Below, piece after piece: positions 54,539 to 62,913 of a DNA stretch of 64,000 bases (position 1 is the first letter of the stretch; every line of letters begins with the position of its first letter). Both the position numbers and the translations under genes were made by a program. Origin of the DNA: Hyphomicrobiales bacterium (lineage in GTDB: Bacteria > Pseudomonadota > Alphaproteobacteria > Rhizobiales > Beijerinckiaceae); NCBI GenBank assembly GCA_017302635.1, contig JAFLCX010000002.1:248001-312000 (forward strand), read 5' to 3'. The notes under the pieces were generated by a model. The model saw nothing but the letters and a program-made list of their open reading frames with translations. It did no database searches and was not told the origin of the DNA.

Positions 54539-55279
54539 ATGTTGAGCGACGCGTTTGAACCTGCTGTTTTCCCACCTCTCGTGACGCCCTATCGGCTGCG
54601 GGAGGTCGATGATGCTTTCACAATAGCGGTCGATCGCGCGCCTGAGGCCGGTGCGGGGTCGCTGTTTTATGTGGGCCGGTTCGCGCTGATCGACTTTGCG
54701 CTGGTGCTTGAGCCTGAGGAGCCGCTTCGGCTGGCGCGCAAGATCCTCTTTGCAGGCATGAACGCTCTGGCGGATACACTCGCGGTGCTCTCGCCGCCGG
54801 AGAAGCCGATCGAGTTCGCTTACCCGGCCTCGCTCTTGTTCGACGGCGCTCTGATCGGCGGTGGTCGTCTCGTCTGGCCTCACGGGTGTGGTGAGGATGA
54901 CGTGCCGGAATGGCTTGTCTTCGGCGCGATGATCCGCGCCGGCGGGATGCGCGACCTCGGCATCGGCCTTGGCCCCACGGTCACAACCCTTGATGATGAA
55001 GGCTTCGACGCCTGGAAGCCGGAGGAGTTTACGGCCAGTTTCGCGCGGCATTTCATGGTGGAAGCTGATAGCTGGGCCGAGAAGGGGTTCCGCTCCATCG
55101 GGCCACGCTACCTCGCGCGATTGGAGAAGGGCAAGGATGCCGGGAAGCGCGGCATCGACACCAACGGCGATCTGCTTATCCACCGCGATGCGCAATCGCC
55201 GGCCGAGCGCCTGCCGCTTCTGAGCCGTCTTTCTTCGCCCGAATGGTATGATCCCGTCGAAAACGAGCCGCGCGGGTGA
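54539..55279 (+). CDS. Biotin/lipoate protein ligase-like protein (DUF4444 type)
   Basis: A 246-residue protein in the biotin/lipoate ligase family found at alphaproteobacterial formate dehydrogenase loci. Recognisable stretches are FPPLVTPYRLREVDDAFT, FAYPASLLFDGALIGGGRL and IDTNGDLLIHRDAQ. The active-site GRGR motif and lysine of true ligases are not obvious. Its ligase activity is therefore doubtful. It begins a chain of six overlapping or close genes that leads to fdhABC. Confidence 0.75.
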   Translation: MLSDAFEPAVFPPLVTPYRLREVDDAFTIAVDRAPEAGAGSLFYVGRFALIDFALVLEPEEPLRLARKILFAGMNALADTLAVLSPPEKPIEFAYPASLLFDGALIGGGRLVWPHGCGEDDVPEWLVFGAMIRAGGMRDLGIGLGPTVTTLDDEGFDAWKPEEFTASFARHFMVEADSWAEKGFRSIGPRYLARLEKGKDAGKRGIDTNGDLLIHRDAQSPAERLPLLSRLSSPEWYDPVENEPRG

Positions 55280-55284
55280 TTGGC

Positions 55285-55821
55285 ATGAAAATGCTGCGCA
55301 CGATCCGGCTTGATCCTTCCGATGCCTTCGTTTTCACCCGCGCCGCCGAGCCGGGAGAATGGGCGATCGCCGGGACATTCCTGTTCTGGGAGAGGCCGGT
55401 CGAGACCCTGCTCGGAAAGGAGCGCGCTGCTTTTCGCTCAGGACTTCTCGGCATTGGTAGCTTCGGCTGGTCAACCCTTGCAACCATTGTCGAGATCACG
55501 TCCGACGAGCGCAATGCTGCGGTTGAACAGCTTGCGCAGCGGCTTCGGGCGGAATGCGGAGCGCCCGATTTGATCGCAGCACGTGCGGCGGCGGAAGCGG
55601 AAATCGCCTATGCGATGGAACTTGCCGAGCCTCCTGTGGGAACGCTCGTCGCGATCCATCGCAGTGTCGAGAATGACGAGATCACCGAGCGGTTCCGCAC
55701 CCTTTTGCCGGGAACCGACGACAGACATGGTCGAGTCTTCGATTTTATAGAAGAGCCGGATGACATCTTTGACGAAAAAGTCGATCTTCTCGGCCTGATG
55801 AAGGAAAATCCTGCCCGATGA
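55285..55821 (+). CDS. DUF6505-family protein
   Basis: A 178-residue protein of unknown function that is conserved with formate dehydrogenase genes in Hyphomicrobiales. It begins MLRTIRLDPSDAFVF after two possible Met codons, and ends with an acidic region (EEPDDIFDEKVDLLGLM). A GTG at 55276 overlapping the previous stop is also possible. The next gene overlaps it by four bases. No known motif or catalytic residue is visible. Confidence 0.75.
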   Translation: MKMLRTIRLDPSDAFVFTRAAEPGEWAIAGTFLFWERPVETLLGKERAAFRSGLLGIGSFGWSTLATIVEITSDERNAAVEQLAQRLRAECGAPDLIAARAAAEAEIAYAMELAEPPVGTLVAIHRSVENDEITERFRTLLPGTDDRHGRVFDFIEEPDDIFDEKVDLLGLMKENPAR

Positions 55822-56864
55822 GCGCCCAACCTGCCACCGCCCCGCGCGAGGCCTCCCCGATCCATGATGATTTCTGGGTCGCGAGCGGGCATCACCTCGT
55901 TGATCGGGCCGAGAATGGCGGGCTCGTTATCACCGACGCGTTCCTGAGTGCCTATCTCGCGCGCCCCGAACTCGTGCCGCCCGATGAGGCTTGCCCGGTG
56001 GAGCGCGGCCTCCACGCGAGCCTTCTGGCCGAGCCGCGTCGCGTGGTTCCCGCTGATGAAATCGCGCTGGTGGCTGATGTCGATGCGCGCGAGAATCTGG
56101 GGTATTTCCTCGCTTTCCGGGATCATCTTCTGGCGTATCCGACGCTGGAGGCAGCTTACCTTGCGCTGGCCGATAAGGGGGCTCGCAACCTGCCGCCGAT
56201 CTTTTTGCAGCAGCTGGCGCATGTCGTGGCCCGCAACGCCTTCGACGAGGTGAGTGATGGCTGGGTTTTGCGCGCGGCGGAATGCTTTTTTCGTGCGCAG
56301 CGCATCACGTTCCATGAGGGCCGACTGCTGCTCGCCGATGAGGAAATGATCGATACCCACGAGCACGATCGCAAGCATTCGCCGCTTCTCAACATGCTCG
56401 GCGGTCCTGCGGTTTCGGAACTCGAAATCCTGACAGACCTCAATGCCGGCCTCTACCGCGCCCGCTCGGATGCCCATGATTTCGTGCTTGATCTCACCGA
56501 TCTTGCCGGTGGGCGTGCGGCACTCGGGCGCGCCATGACGCGCTGGATCGAGCATCTCACCGGTATTCCGATCGCGTTCGAGCCGGTCGAGAAGTTCAGT
56601 GGCGAGGCGTTTGGCTGGTTCCTCTCGCTCGACAGCGAAGGCACCGTGCTCGCCAACAAGGTCTGGGCCGGCGAAGTCCTGACGCTGGAAGATGCGAACC
56701 GCGTGCTCGCGCTCTTCACCTTCAATTTGCCCGATCACCCACGCATCCTCGAGGCCAAGCGCGGTGCGCGCGGTTTTGCCGTGCTGGGTTCGAGCACCGA
56801 CAGGCTGACGCGTTTCAAGCCGCAGAACCTGATTGGCGGATTGCCCTTGGCGAAAGAGGGGTAG
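55818..56864 (+). CDS. DUF6352-family protein
   Basis: A 348-residue soluble protein conserved at alphaproteobacterial formate dehydrogenase loci. It begins DDFWVASGHHLVDR. HEHDRKHSPLLNMLGG holds a cluster of His residues, and LSLDSEGTVLANKVWAGEV is near the C-terminus. The His-rich stretch could bind metal, but no function is known. It overlaps DUF6505 by four bases. Confidence 0.77.
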   Translation: MSAQPATAPREASPIHDDFWVASGHHLVDRAENGGLVITDAFLSAYLARPELVPPDEACPVERGLHASLLAEPRRVVPADEIALVADVDARENLGYFLAFRDHLLAYPTLEAAYLALADKGARNLPPIFLQQLAHVVARNAFDEVSDGWVLRAAECFFRAQRITFHEGRLLLADEEMIDTHEHDRKHSPLLNMLGGPAVSELEILTDLNAGLYRARSDAHDFVLDLTDLAGGRAALGRAMTRWIEHLTGIPIAFEPVEKFSGEAFGWFLSLDSEGTVLANKVWAGEVLTLEDANRVLALFTFNLPDHPRILEAKRGARGFAVLGSSTDRLTRFKPQNLIGGLPLAKEG

Positions 56865-56868
56865 GAAG

Positions 56869-57372
56869 ATGGCAGAAGAAATCCTGCCCGTCGGCGTCAT
56901 TGTCGACAAAAAGAAATCCGCGAGCCCATGGATCGACCATCTCTGGGTCCCGAGTGCCGTCGTGACTGGCTTGCCCGACGCTGCTCCCATGACACTGGTT
57001 GCGAAAAGCGGCGCGGACGAAAGCTATTTCGCCGGAGCCGCGAACCTTGTTTTTGCATCGGGAGATACGGGGCAATATCTCGAAAACCTCGTCACCGGCA
57101 CGCCGTTGATCTGGATCGCGGTGCGCGCGGAAGAGCACGACAGTTACGTCACGGTCGTTTCGGTCACGGCCGACCCGAGCGAAGGGGAGTCGCTCACGGA
57201 TTCCGGCTCCAACATCGTTCAGCCCGTTCCGATGCCGCCGGATATTGCGGCGCGGCTGGCGGCTTTTGTCGATCAGCATCATGTCGAGAGAGAATTCTTC
57301 AAGCGCAAGCGCGACAGAACCGATCCCGAAGCTTTGGGATATCGCCGCCCAAACCGGAGGGATGGCTCTTGA
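56869..57372 (+). CDS. DUF3305 protein
   Basis: A 167-residue member of the DUF3305 family, which occurs with DUF3306 and TorD at formate dehydrogenase loci. PVGVIVDKKKSASPWIDHLW is the conserved N-terminus, and SSxV-like regions follow. The ATG 56869 has GTAGGAAG at a good distance. Its TGA overlaps the TTG start of the next gene. Molecular function is not known. Confidence 0.85.
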   Translation: MAEEILPVGVIVDKKKSASPWIDHLWVPSAVVTGLPDAAPMTLVAKSGADESYFAGAANLVFASGDTGQYLENLVTGTPLIWIAVRAEEHDSYVTVVSVTADPSEGESLTDSGSNIVQPVPMPPDIAARLAAFVDQHHVEREFFKRKRDRTDPEALGYRRPNRRDGS

Positions 57373-58031
57373 GTGCTACCGATGATCCGGAGAGGCGCGA
57401 TGGCTTTCTCGCGCGCTGGTCGCGTCGCAAGCGCGAGGAGGCTTCGGAAGCGAAACCGGGCATAGTCGAGGCGGAAGTAACCGAAGAGGCCGAGGAAGAT
57501 TTCGACCTTTCATTGCTGCCCGATATCGAGTCGATCACTGCCGAGAGCGATATCACTCTCTTCTTCCGGAAAGGCGTGCCCGAAGCGCTGAAGAACGCCG
57601 CTTTGCGCAAGATCTGGACCGCCGATCCCGCCATCCGGGACTTTGTCGCGCCTGCTGATTTCCAGTGGGATTTCAACGCGCCGGATGGTGTCCCCGGATT
57701 CGGGCCGCTGGGCGGAGATCTCGACCTGAAGTCCATGCTGCGGCAGGCGGTGGGCGAGCCTATGCCCGAAGCATCTCGTGGGTCCGAAGCTGCAGCGCCC
57801 GAACTCCCTGCTGAAAGTTCGGGAGATCTGGCGCCCGATCCAGAATCACTCTGGAACCACGACGAAGGGCAGGCGCAGGATGCCATCCCGGAGCACGCCG
57901 AACAGCCGCTGCAGGAGGTTTCTGTTTTGCAAGAGTTGTCGAGCGACAATGCAAGCTCCGCGATCGAGGCCGGTTTCGGCACGAAATTGCCGGTTCCGGC
58001 CCGAAAGCATGGGAGTGCTCTGCCAACATGA
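57369..58031 (+). CDS. DUF3306 protein
   Basis: A 220-residue protein. FLARWSRRKRE near the N-terminus and RKIWTADPAIRDFVAPADFQ in the middle are the DUF3306 signatures. The C-terminal half is acidic and low in complexity. I take TTG 57369 as start, because it overlaps the DUF3305 stop, has GGAGGG upstream and places the family motif at the right distance. Function unknown; linked to formate dehydrogenase assembly by gene context. Confidence 0.82.
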   Translation: MSATDDPERRDGFLARWSRRKREEASEAKPGIVEAEVTEEAEEDFDLSLLPDIESITAESDITLFFRKGVPEALKNAALRKIWTADPAIRDFVAPADFQWDFNAPDGVPGFGPLGGDLDLKSMLRQAVGEPMPEASRGSEAAAPELPAESSGDLAPDPESLWNHDEGQAQDAIPEHAEQPLQEVSVLQELSSDNASSAIEAGFGTKLPVPARKHGSALPT

Positions 58032-58047
58032 CGCAGGGGAGCCTCAC

Positions 58048-58089
58048 TTGCCAGCGCATAGGAAGAGCCTATAGTCTTTCATAAGACTA
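58048..58089 (+). promoter_or_regulatory. Promoter and palindrome before the torD-fdhABC operon
   Basis: TTGCCA (58048-58053) and TATAGT (58070-58075) are spaced by 16 bases. A perfect 7-bp inverted repeat, TAGTCTT (58072-58078) and AAGACTA (58083-58089) around TCAT, overlaps the -10. It carries ATAAGAC as do the sites in the SQ island. The chaperone gene starts 110 bases downstream. Confidence 0.6.
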
Positions 58090-58198
58090 ATTCGAAACTG
58101 GGCGGATTTCCGCTTGGGGACCGGTGCGGTGGAGTTGAAAAATCAACCGCCGGGCCGAAGTGAAAATGATGAAGGCGGCCAACCGCCTCAGGAGAGAC

Positions 58199-59008
58199 AT
58201 GAGGGACGCAGGGCTCCAGCAAGCCATACGCGCCGTGGGTGGAATTTCCGCCCTCGCTCGTGCTTTGGGTGTTGCCCAGCCCTCCATTTCGGGCTGGTCC
58301 CGTGTTCCCGCCGAGCGTGTCGTCGCGGTTGAGGCTGCAACCGGTGTCACCCGGGATGTCCTTCGTCCGGACCTTTACCCACCCATCGATGAGCACGGCG
58401 TCATCCATATCGATCTCGACGAGACCGATGTTGCGCGTGCCAACCTCTACCTTGTCTTTGCCAACCTGCTGCTCCGCGTACCGGACGAGAAGGTGCTTGG
58501 TGAATTGCGGCGCCTGACGGGCGACGAGACCGCTCTGGGGCAGGCCGTGACCGCATTGGCCGAGGCTGCCGACATCTCGAAGGCCGAGGAGATCGCGCGC
58601 GAGCATTTCAATTTGTTCGTGGGTGTGGGGCGCGGCGAGCTTCTGCCCTACGCCTCCTATTACCTCACCGGATTTCTCTACGAGCGTCCACTGGTGCGGG
58701 TGCGCGGCGACATGAAGCGCCTTGGCATCGAGCGCGGCGAGGAATTTCCGGAGCCGGAAGATCATCTGGGCTTCCTGATGGAAATCATGGCGGGGCTGAT
58801 CGCGCGCCGCATCGCCAGCGAGCCGGGTGAGGAAAAGGCGTTTTTCACGAAACACATCGAACCTTGGGCCGGGCGGTTTTTTGCGGATGTCGGCAAGGCC
58901 GAGGCAGCCGGTTTCTACCGGGCGGTCGGACGGTTGGGTGAACAATTCATGGCCATCGAGCGCGAGGCTTTCGCGCTTGCTGGCGAGGAAACATCGGATG
59001 CCGCCTGA
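58199..59008 (+). CDS. TorD-family chaperone with N-terminal helix-turn-helix
   Basis: A 269-residue protein. Residues 5-60 read as a Cro/YdaS-like helix-turn-helix (QQAIRAVGGISALARALGVA; QPSISGWSRVP). Residues 75-265 form the all-helical TorD domain (FANLLLRVPDEKVLGELRRL; YASYYLTGFLYERPLVRVR; EDHLGFLMEIMAGLIARR). TorD chaperones bind Tat signal peptides and help cofactor insertion; here FdhA is the likely client. ATG 58199 has AGGAGAG close upstream. The helix-turn-helix is unusual for a TorD and suggests DNA binding. Confidence 0.85.
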   Translation: MRDAGLQQAIRAVGGISALARALGVAQPSISGWSRVPAERVVAVEAATGVTRDVLRPDLYPPIDEHGVIHIDLDETDVARANLYLVFANLLLRVPDEKVLGELRRLTGDETALGQAVTALAEAADISKAEEIAREHFNLFVGVGRGELLPYASYYLTGFLYERPLVRVRGDMKRLGIERGEEFPEPEDHLGFLMEIMAGLIARRIASEPGEEKAFFTKHIEPWAGRFFADVGKAEAAGFYRAVGRLGEQFMAIEREAFALAGEETSDAA

Positions 59009-59035
59009 GGCGGTTTCGTTTGAGGGAGAGACGGC

Positions 59036-59248
59036 ATGAGCATCAAGAAGAGTGAAGCGCCGGATGGAGCGGGACAATCCCGCCGCAATTTCCTCCGCGC
59101 GGGGCTTGGCGGCGCGACGGTCGCTGCGGCGACGGCTGGCGTTGCAATCGCTCCGGCCAAGGCCAGCGAGAACGATGCCGAGAAGAAAAAGGCGCGGTAC
59201 CAGGAAACCGCGCATGTCAAAAAATTCTATCAGACCAATCGTTACTGA
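59036..59248 (+). CDS. Small Tat-signal protein of formate dehydrogenase (FdhX type)
   Basis: A 70-residue protein with a twin-arginine signal (SRRNFLRAGLGGATVAAATA). The short mature part ends HVKKFYQTNRY. Proteins like this precede fdhA at many proteobacterial formate dehydrogenase loci (FdhX of Shewanella). Its exact role is not known. It lies 27 bases after the chaperone gene and 11 bases before fdhA. Confidence 0.88.
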   Translation: MSIKKSEAPDGAGQSRRNFLRAGLGGATVAAATAGVAIAPAKASENDAEKKKARYQETAHVKKFYQTNRY

Positions 59249-59259
59249 GGAAAAACGCC

Positions 59260-62226
59260 ATGCTTATCAAACGCAAGGACGGTTCTGCGCCGCGGGGCGC
59301 ATTCCTCGCCGGGCTCAACGGCATCGGGGCAGAGCGGCTGGATCGCCGATCGTTCCTGCGCCGCTCGGGTCTCGCGGCGGGAGGTCTTGCCGCCATTGGC
59401 TCGCTCGGCTTTGGCACGGTGCGCGAGGCGAAGGCGAAAATGCCGGTGCCGGGCAAGCCGGTCGAGGTAAGAACCAACATCTGCACCCATTGCTCGGTGG
59501 GCTGCACGGTCAAGGCCGAGGTTCAGGAAGGTGTCTGGGTCGGGCAGGAGCCGGCCTGGGACAGCCCGATCAATCGCGGCACGCATTGCGCCAAGGGCGC
59601 TTCGGTGCGCGAACTCGTGAAGGGTGAGCGCCGGCTGAAATACCCGATGAAGCTCGTGAACGGCGAGTGGCAGCGCATCTCCTGGGATGTGGCCTTTGAC
59701 GAAATCTCGAAGAAGATGCTCGAAATCCGAGCCTCCTCGGGGGCTGACTCGGTCTGGTTCCTCGGTTCGGCGAAGTTCTCGAACGAGGGCGCTTACCTCA
59801 TGCGCAAGTTCGCGGCCTATTGGGGCACGAACAACATCGATCATCAGGCCCGCATTTGCCACTCCACCACGGTGGCGGGCGTTGCGAACACCTGGGGTTA
59901 TGGCGCGCAGACCAACTCCTACAATGACATCCGCAATGCCAAGACCATGATCATCATGGGCGGCAACCCGGCGGAAGCGCATCCGGTCTCGCTCCAGCAT
60001 GTGCTCTCCGGCAAGGAGGTCAACCGCGCGAACATGATCGTCATCGACCCGCGCATGACCCGCACCGCCGCGCACGCGACCGAGTATGTCCGCATGCGCC
60101 CGGGCACCGATATCCCGGTGATCTGGGGCATGCTGCACCACATCTTCAAGAACGGCTGGGAGGACAAGAAATTCCTCGCCGAGCGCGTTTACGGCATGGA
60201 TATGGTGCGCAAGGAATGTGAAAAGTGGACGCCGGAAGAGACCGAGCGTGTCACCGGCATTCCCGGAGCGCAGCTCGAGAAGGTTGCGAAAATGTTCGCG
60301 ACCGAGAAGCCCTCCACGCTCATCTGGTGCATGGGCGCCACGCAGAAGACCGTCGGTACGGCTAACGTGCGCGCGTTCTGCACCTTGCTGCTGGCCACGG
60401 GCAATGTCGGCTCGAACGGAACAGGCGCCAACATCTTCCGCGGCCATTGCAACGTGCAGGGTGCGACGGATCTCGGCCTCGATATCGCGAACCTGCCGCT
60501 CTATTACGGCCTCGATGCCGGTGCCTGGAACCACTGGGCGCGCGTCTGGGAAACCGACTACAGCTGGTTCCGTGACCGCTTCGATGTGATCAAGGCGGCG
60601 GACGGCAAGGATGTCTCCACGATGGAGATGCCGGGCATTCCCTCCACCCGCTGGTTCGATGCCACCGTGCTTCCCAAGGAGCAGGTGGGCCAGAAGGACC
60701 GCCTGAAGGGCGTGTTCGTGATGGGCCATGGCGGCAACTCCATCCCGCGTATGCCCGAGATGACGAAGGGCCTCGAGGCCCTTGATCTCCTCGTGGTGGC
60801 CGACCCGCACCCGACAACCTTCGCGCACATCTCGGGGCGCAAGAACGGCACTTACCTGCTGCCGATCTGCACGCAGTTCGAATGCTCGGGTTCGCGCACA
60901 GCCTCGAACCGCTCCATCCAGTGGGGTGAGAAAGTCGTCGAGCCGATCTTCGAAAGCGCCAACGATTACTGGGTGCTGCACAAGTTTGCCGAGAAGCTCG
61001 GTTTCGCCGACAAGATGTTCAAGAACATCACGATGGTGAAGGGCAAATACGGCATGGAGCCCGAGCCCGAGTCCATCCTCCGCGAGATCAATCGTGGCGG
61101 CTGGTCGACCGGCTATACAGGTCAGTCGCCCGAGCGTCTGAAGGCGCATATGAAGCATCAGGACAAGTTTGATCTTGTCACCCTGCGTGCGCCGAAGGAT
61201 GTGCCGGAAGTCGGTGGTGATTATTATGGCCTGCCTTGGCCCTGCTGGGGCAAGCCGGAATATCGCCACCCCGGCACGCACATCCTCTATAACACCAATC
61301 TTCACGTGAAGGACGGTGGCGGCACCTTCCGCGCCCGCTTCGGCGTGGAATATGAAGAGCCGCAGGCCGATGGCTCAAAGAAGAAGATCAACCTGCTGGC
61401 CGAGGGGTCCTACTCGAAAGACTCGGAACTCAAGGATGGCTATCCGCAGTTCACGCTCGGCGTTCTCAAGCGGCTTGGCTGGGACAAGGATCTGACGGAA
61501 GCGGAACTCGCGACCATCACCCGCATCGGCGGCAACAACCCCGATAACGTCGCGTGGTCGATTGACCTCTCGGGCGGCATCCAGCGCGTTGCCCTCGAAC
61601 ATGGTTGTATTCCGTTCGGTAACGGCAAGGCCCGGGTCAATGCCTGGAACCTGCCGGATCCGATCCCGGTGCACCGTGAGCCGATCTATTCACCGCGCAC
61701 CGATCTCGTGGCGAAGTATCCGACCAGGCCGGATGGACGTCAGTTCCGCGTGCCGAATATCGGCTTCACGGTGCAGAAGGCCGCGGTCGATAAGGGCATC
61801 GCGAAAGACTTCCCCATCATCCTGTCCTCGGGGCGTCTCGTGGAATATGAGGGTGGCGGTGAGGAAACCCGCTCCAACCCCTGGCTCGCCGAACTCCAGC
61901 AGGACATGTTCGTCGAGATCAGCGTCGCCGATGCGGCCGATCGCGGCATCCGTGATGGCTCATGGGTCTGGGTCACGGGCCCTGAAAGCGGCTCGAAGGC
62001 GCGCGTCAAGGCGCTCGTCACCGAGCGCGTCGGCAAGGGTGTCGCCTGGATGCCCTTCCACTTCGGTGGTTGGTTCATGGGCGAGGATCAACGCTCGAAA
62101 TATCCGAAAGGCACCGATCCGTTCGTGCTCGGCGAAAGCGTCAACACTGTTACAACCTATGGCTATGACCCCGTGACCGGCATGCATGAAGGCAAGGTCA
62201 CGCTCTGCCAGATCCGTGCGGCATAA
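59260..62226 (+). CDS. fdhA: Formate dehydrogenase, molybdenum/tungsten catalytic subunit (cysteine type)
   Basis: The 988-residue catalytic subunit that oxidises formate to carbon dioxide. A Tat signal (DRRSFLRRSGLAAGG) directs it to the periplasm. A 4Fe-4S site is made by NICTHCSVGCTVK and the later Cys in THCAKGAS. The active-site residue is Cys200 in ARICHSTTVAG, with the conserved His201; E. coli FdnG has selenocysteine there. Cofactor-binding stretches such as MIIMGGNPAEAHPVSLQ and HCNVQGATDLG follow. The C-terminal molybdopterin dinucleotide domain begins near residue 840 (FPIILSSGRLVEYE). Confidence 0.96.
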   Translation: MLIKRKDGSAPRGAFLAGLNGIGAERLDRRSFLRRSGLAAGGLAAIGSLGFGTVREAKAKMPVPGKPVEVRTNICTHCSVGCTVKAEVQEGVWVGQEPAWDSPINRGTHCAKGASVRELVKGERRLKYPMKLVNGEWQRISWDVAFDEISKKMLEIRASSGADSVWFLGSAKFSNEGAYLMRKFAAYWGTNNIDHQARICHSTTVAGVANTWGYGAQTNSYNDIRNAKTMIIMGGNPAEAHPVSLQHVLSGKEVNRANMIVIDPRMTRTAAHATEYVRMRPGTDIPVIWGMLHHIFKNGWEDKKFLAERVYGMDMVRKECEKWTPEETERVTGIPGAQLEKVAKMFATEKPSTLIWCMGATQKTVGTANVRAFCTLLLATGNVGSNGTGANIFRGHCNVQGATDLGLDIANLPLYYGLDAGAWNHWARVWETDYSWFRDRFDVIKAADGKDVSTMEMPGIPSTRWFDATVLPKEQVGQKDRLKGVFVMGHGGNSIPRMPEMTKGLEALDLLVVADPHPTTFAHISGRKNGTYLLPICTQFECSGSRTASNRSIQWGEKVVEPIFESANDYWVLHKFAEKLGFADKMFKNITMVKGKYGMEPEPESILREINRGGWSTGYTGQSPERLKAHMKHQDKFDLVTLRAPKDVPEVGGDYYGLPWPCWGKPEYRHPGTHILYNTNLHVKDGGGTFRARFGVEYEEPQADGSKKKINLLAEGSYSKDSELKDGYPQFTLGVLKRLGWDKDLTEAELATITRIGGNNPDNVAWSIDLSGGIQRVALEHGCIPFGNGKARVNAWNLPDPIPVHREPIYSPRTDLVAKYPTRPDGRQFRVPNIGFTVQKAAVDKGIAKDFPIILSSGRLVEYEGGGEETRSNPWLAELQQDMFVEISVADAADRGIRDGSWVWVTGPESGSKARVKALVTERVGKGVAWMPFHFGGWFMGEDQRSKYPKGTDPFVLGESVNTVTTYGYDPVTGMHEGKVTLCQIRAA

Positions 62227-62241
62227 GGGAGGACATCGAAC

Positions 62242-62838
62242 ATGGCTCGCATGAAATTCCTTTGCGACGCAGACCGCTGCATTGAGTGCAACGCCTGCGT
62301 CACCGCCTGCAAGAACGAGCACGAGGTGCCGTGGGGCATCAACCGTCGGCGTGTCGTCACCATCAATGACGGCAAACCCGGCGAACGCTCGGTTTCCATG
62401 GCCTGCATGCATTGCACGGATGCGCCCTGCGCCTCCGTGTGCCCGGTGAACTGCTTCTACACCACGGCTGACGCGGTGGTGTTGCACTCGAAGGACCTGT
62501 GCATCGGCTGCGGCTATTGCTTCTACGCCTGCCCATTCGGCGCACCGCAATATCCCAAGACCGGTAACTTCGGCTCGCGCGGCAAGATGGACAAATGCAC
62601 CTATTGCGCTGGCGGCCCGGAGGCGGACAACACTGCCGCAGAACTCGACAAATATGGCCGCAATCGTCTCGCCGAAGGCAAGCTTCCGCTTTGCGCCGAG
62701 ATGTGCTCGACCAAGGCCCTGCTGGCTGGCGATGGGGACATTATCGCCTCGATCTACAAGGAGCGGGTGGCCAAGCGCGGTTACGGCTCCGGGGCCTGGG
62801 GCTGGAAGGTCGCCTACAAGGAAACGATCGCGATCTGA
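62242..62838 (+). CDS. fdhB: Formate dehydrogenase, iron-sulfur subunit
   Basis: A 198-residue four-cluster ferredoxin-type subunit. Cysteine motifs run CIECNACVTACKNEHE, CMHCTDAPCASVCPVN, CIGCGYCFYACPFG, and CTYCAGG with a distal Cys in CAEMCSTKALL. It carries electrons from FdhA to FdhC. No C-terminal membrane helix is seen, unlike FdnH of E. coli; the Shewanella/alphaproteobacterial type lacks it too. Directly after fdhA. Confidence 0.95.
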   Translation: MARMKFLCDADRCIECNACVTACKNEHEVPWGINRRRVVTINDGKPGERSVSMACMHCTDAPCASVCPVNCFYTTADAVVLHSKDLCIGCGYCFYACPFGAPQYPKTGNFGSRGKMDKCTYCAGGPEADNTAAELDKYGRNRLAEGKLPLCAEMCSTKALLAGDGDIIASIYKERVAKRGYGSGAWGWKVAYKETIAI

Positions 62839-62913
62839 CGCGATCCCCGAATCCGTGTGAGGCGGGGCAACCCGCCTCTCTCCCGACCAGACAAGAAGAC
62901 AGGGGAGGCACCG

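Noticed and set aside
59857..59859. Selenocysteine at the FdhA active site
   Set aside because: The codon is TGC (Cys200), not TGA, and the frame is open through the site.
59242..61305. A 687-codon open frame on the minus strand opposite fdhA
   Set aside because: It is an antisense shadow of a well-supported 988-residue enzyme, with a composition typical of reversed GC-rich codons.
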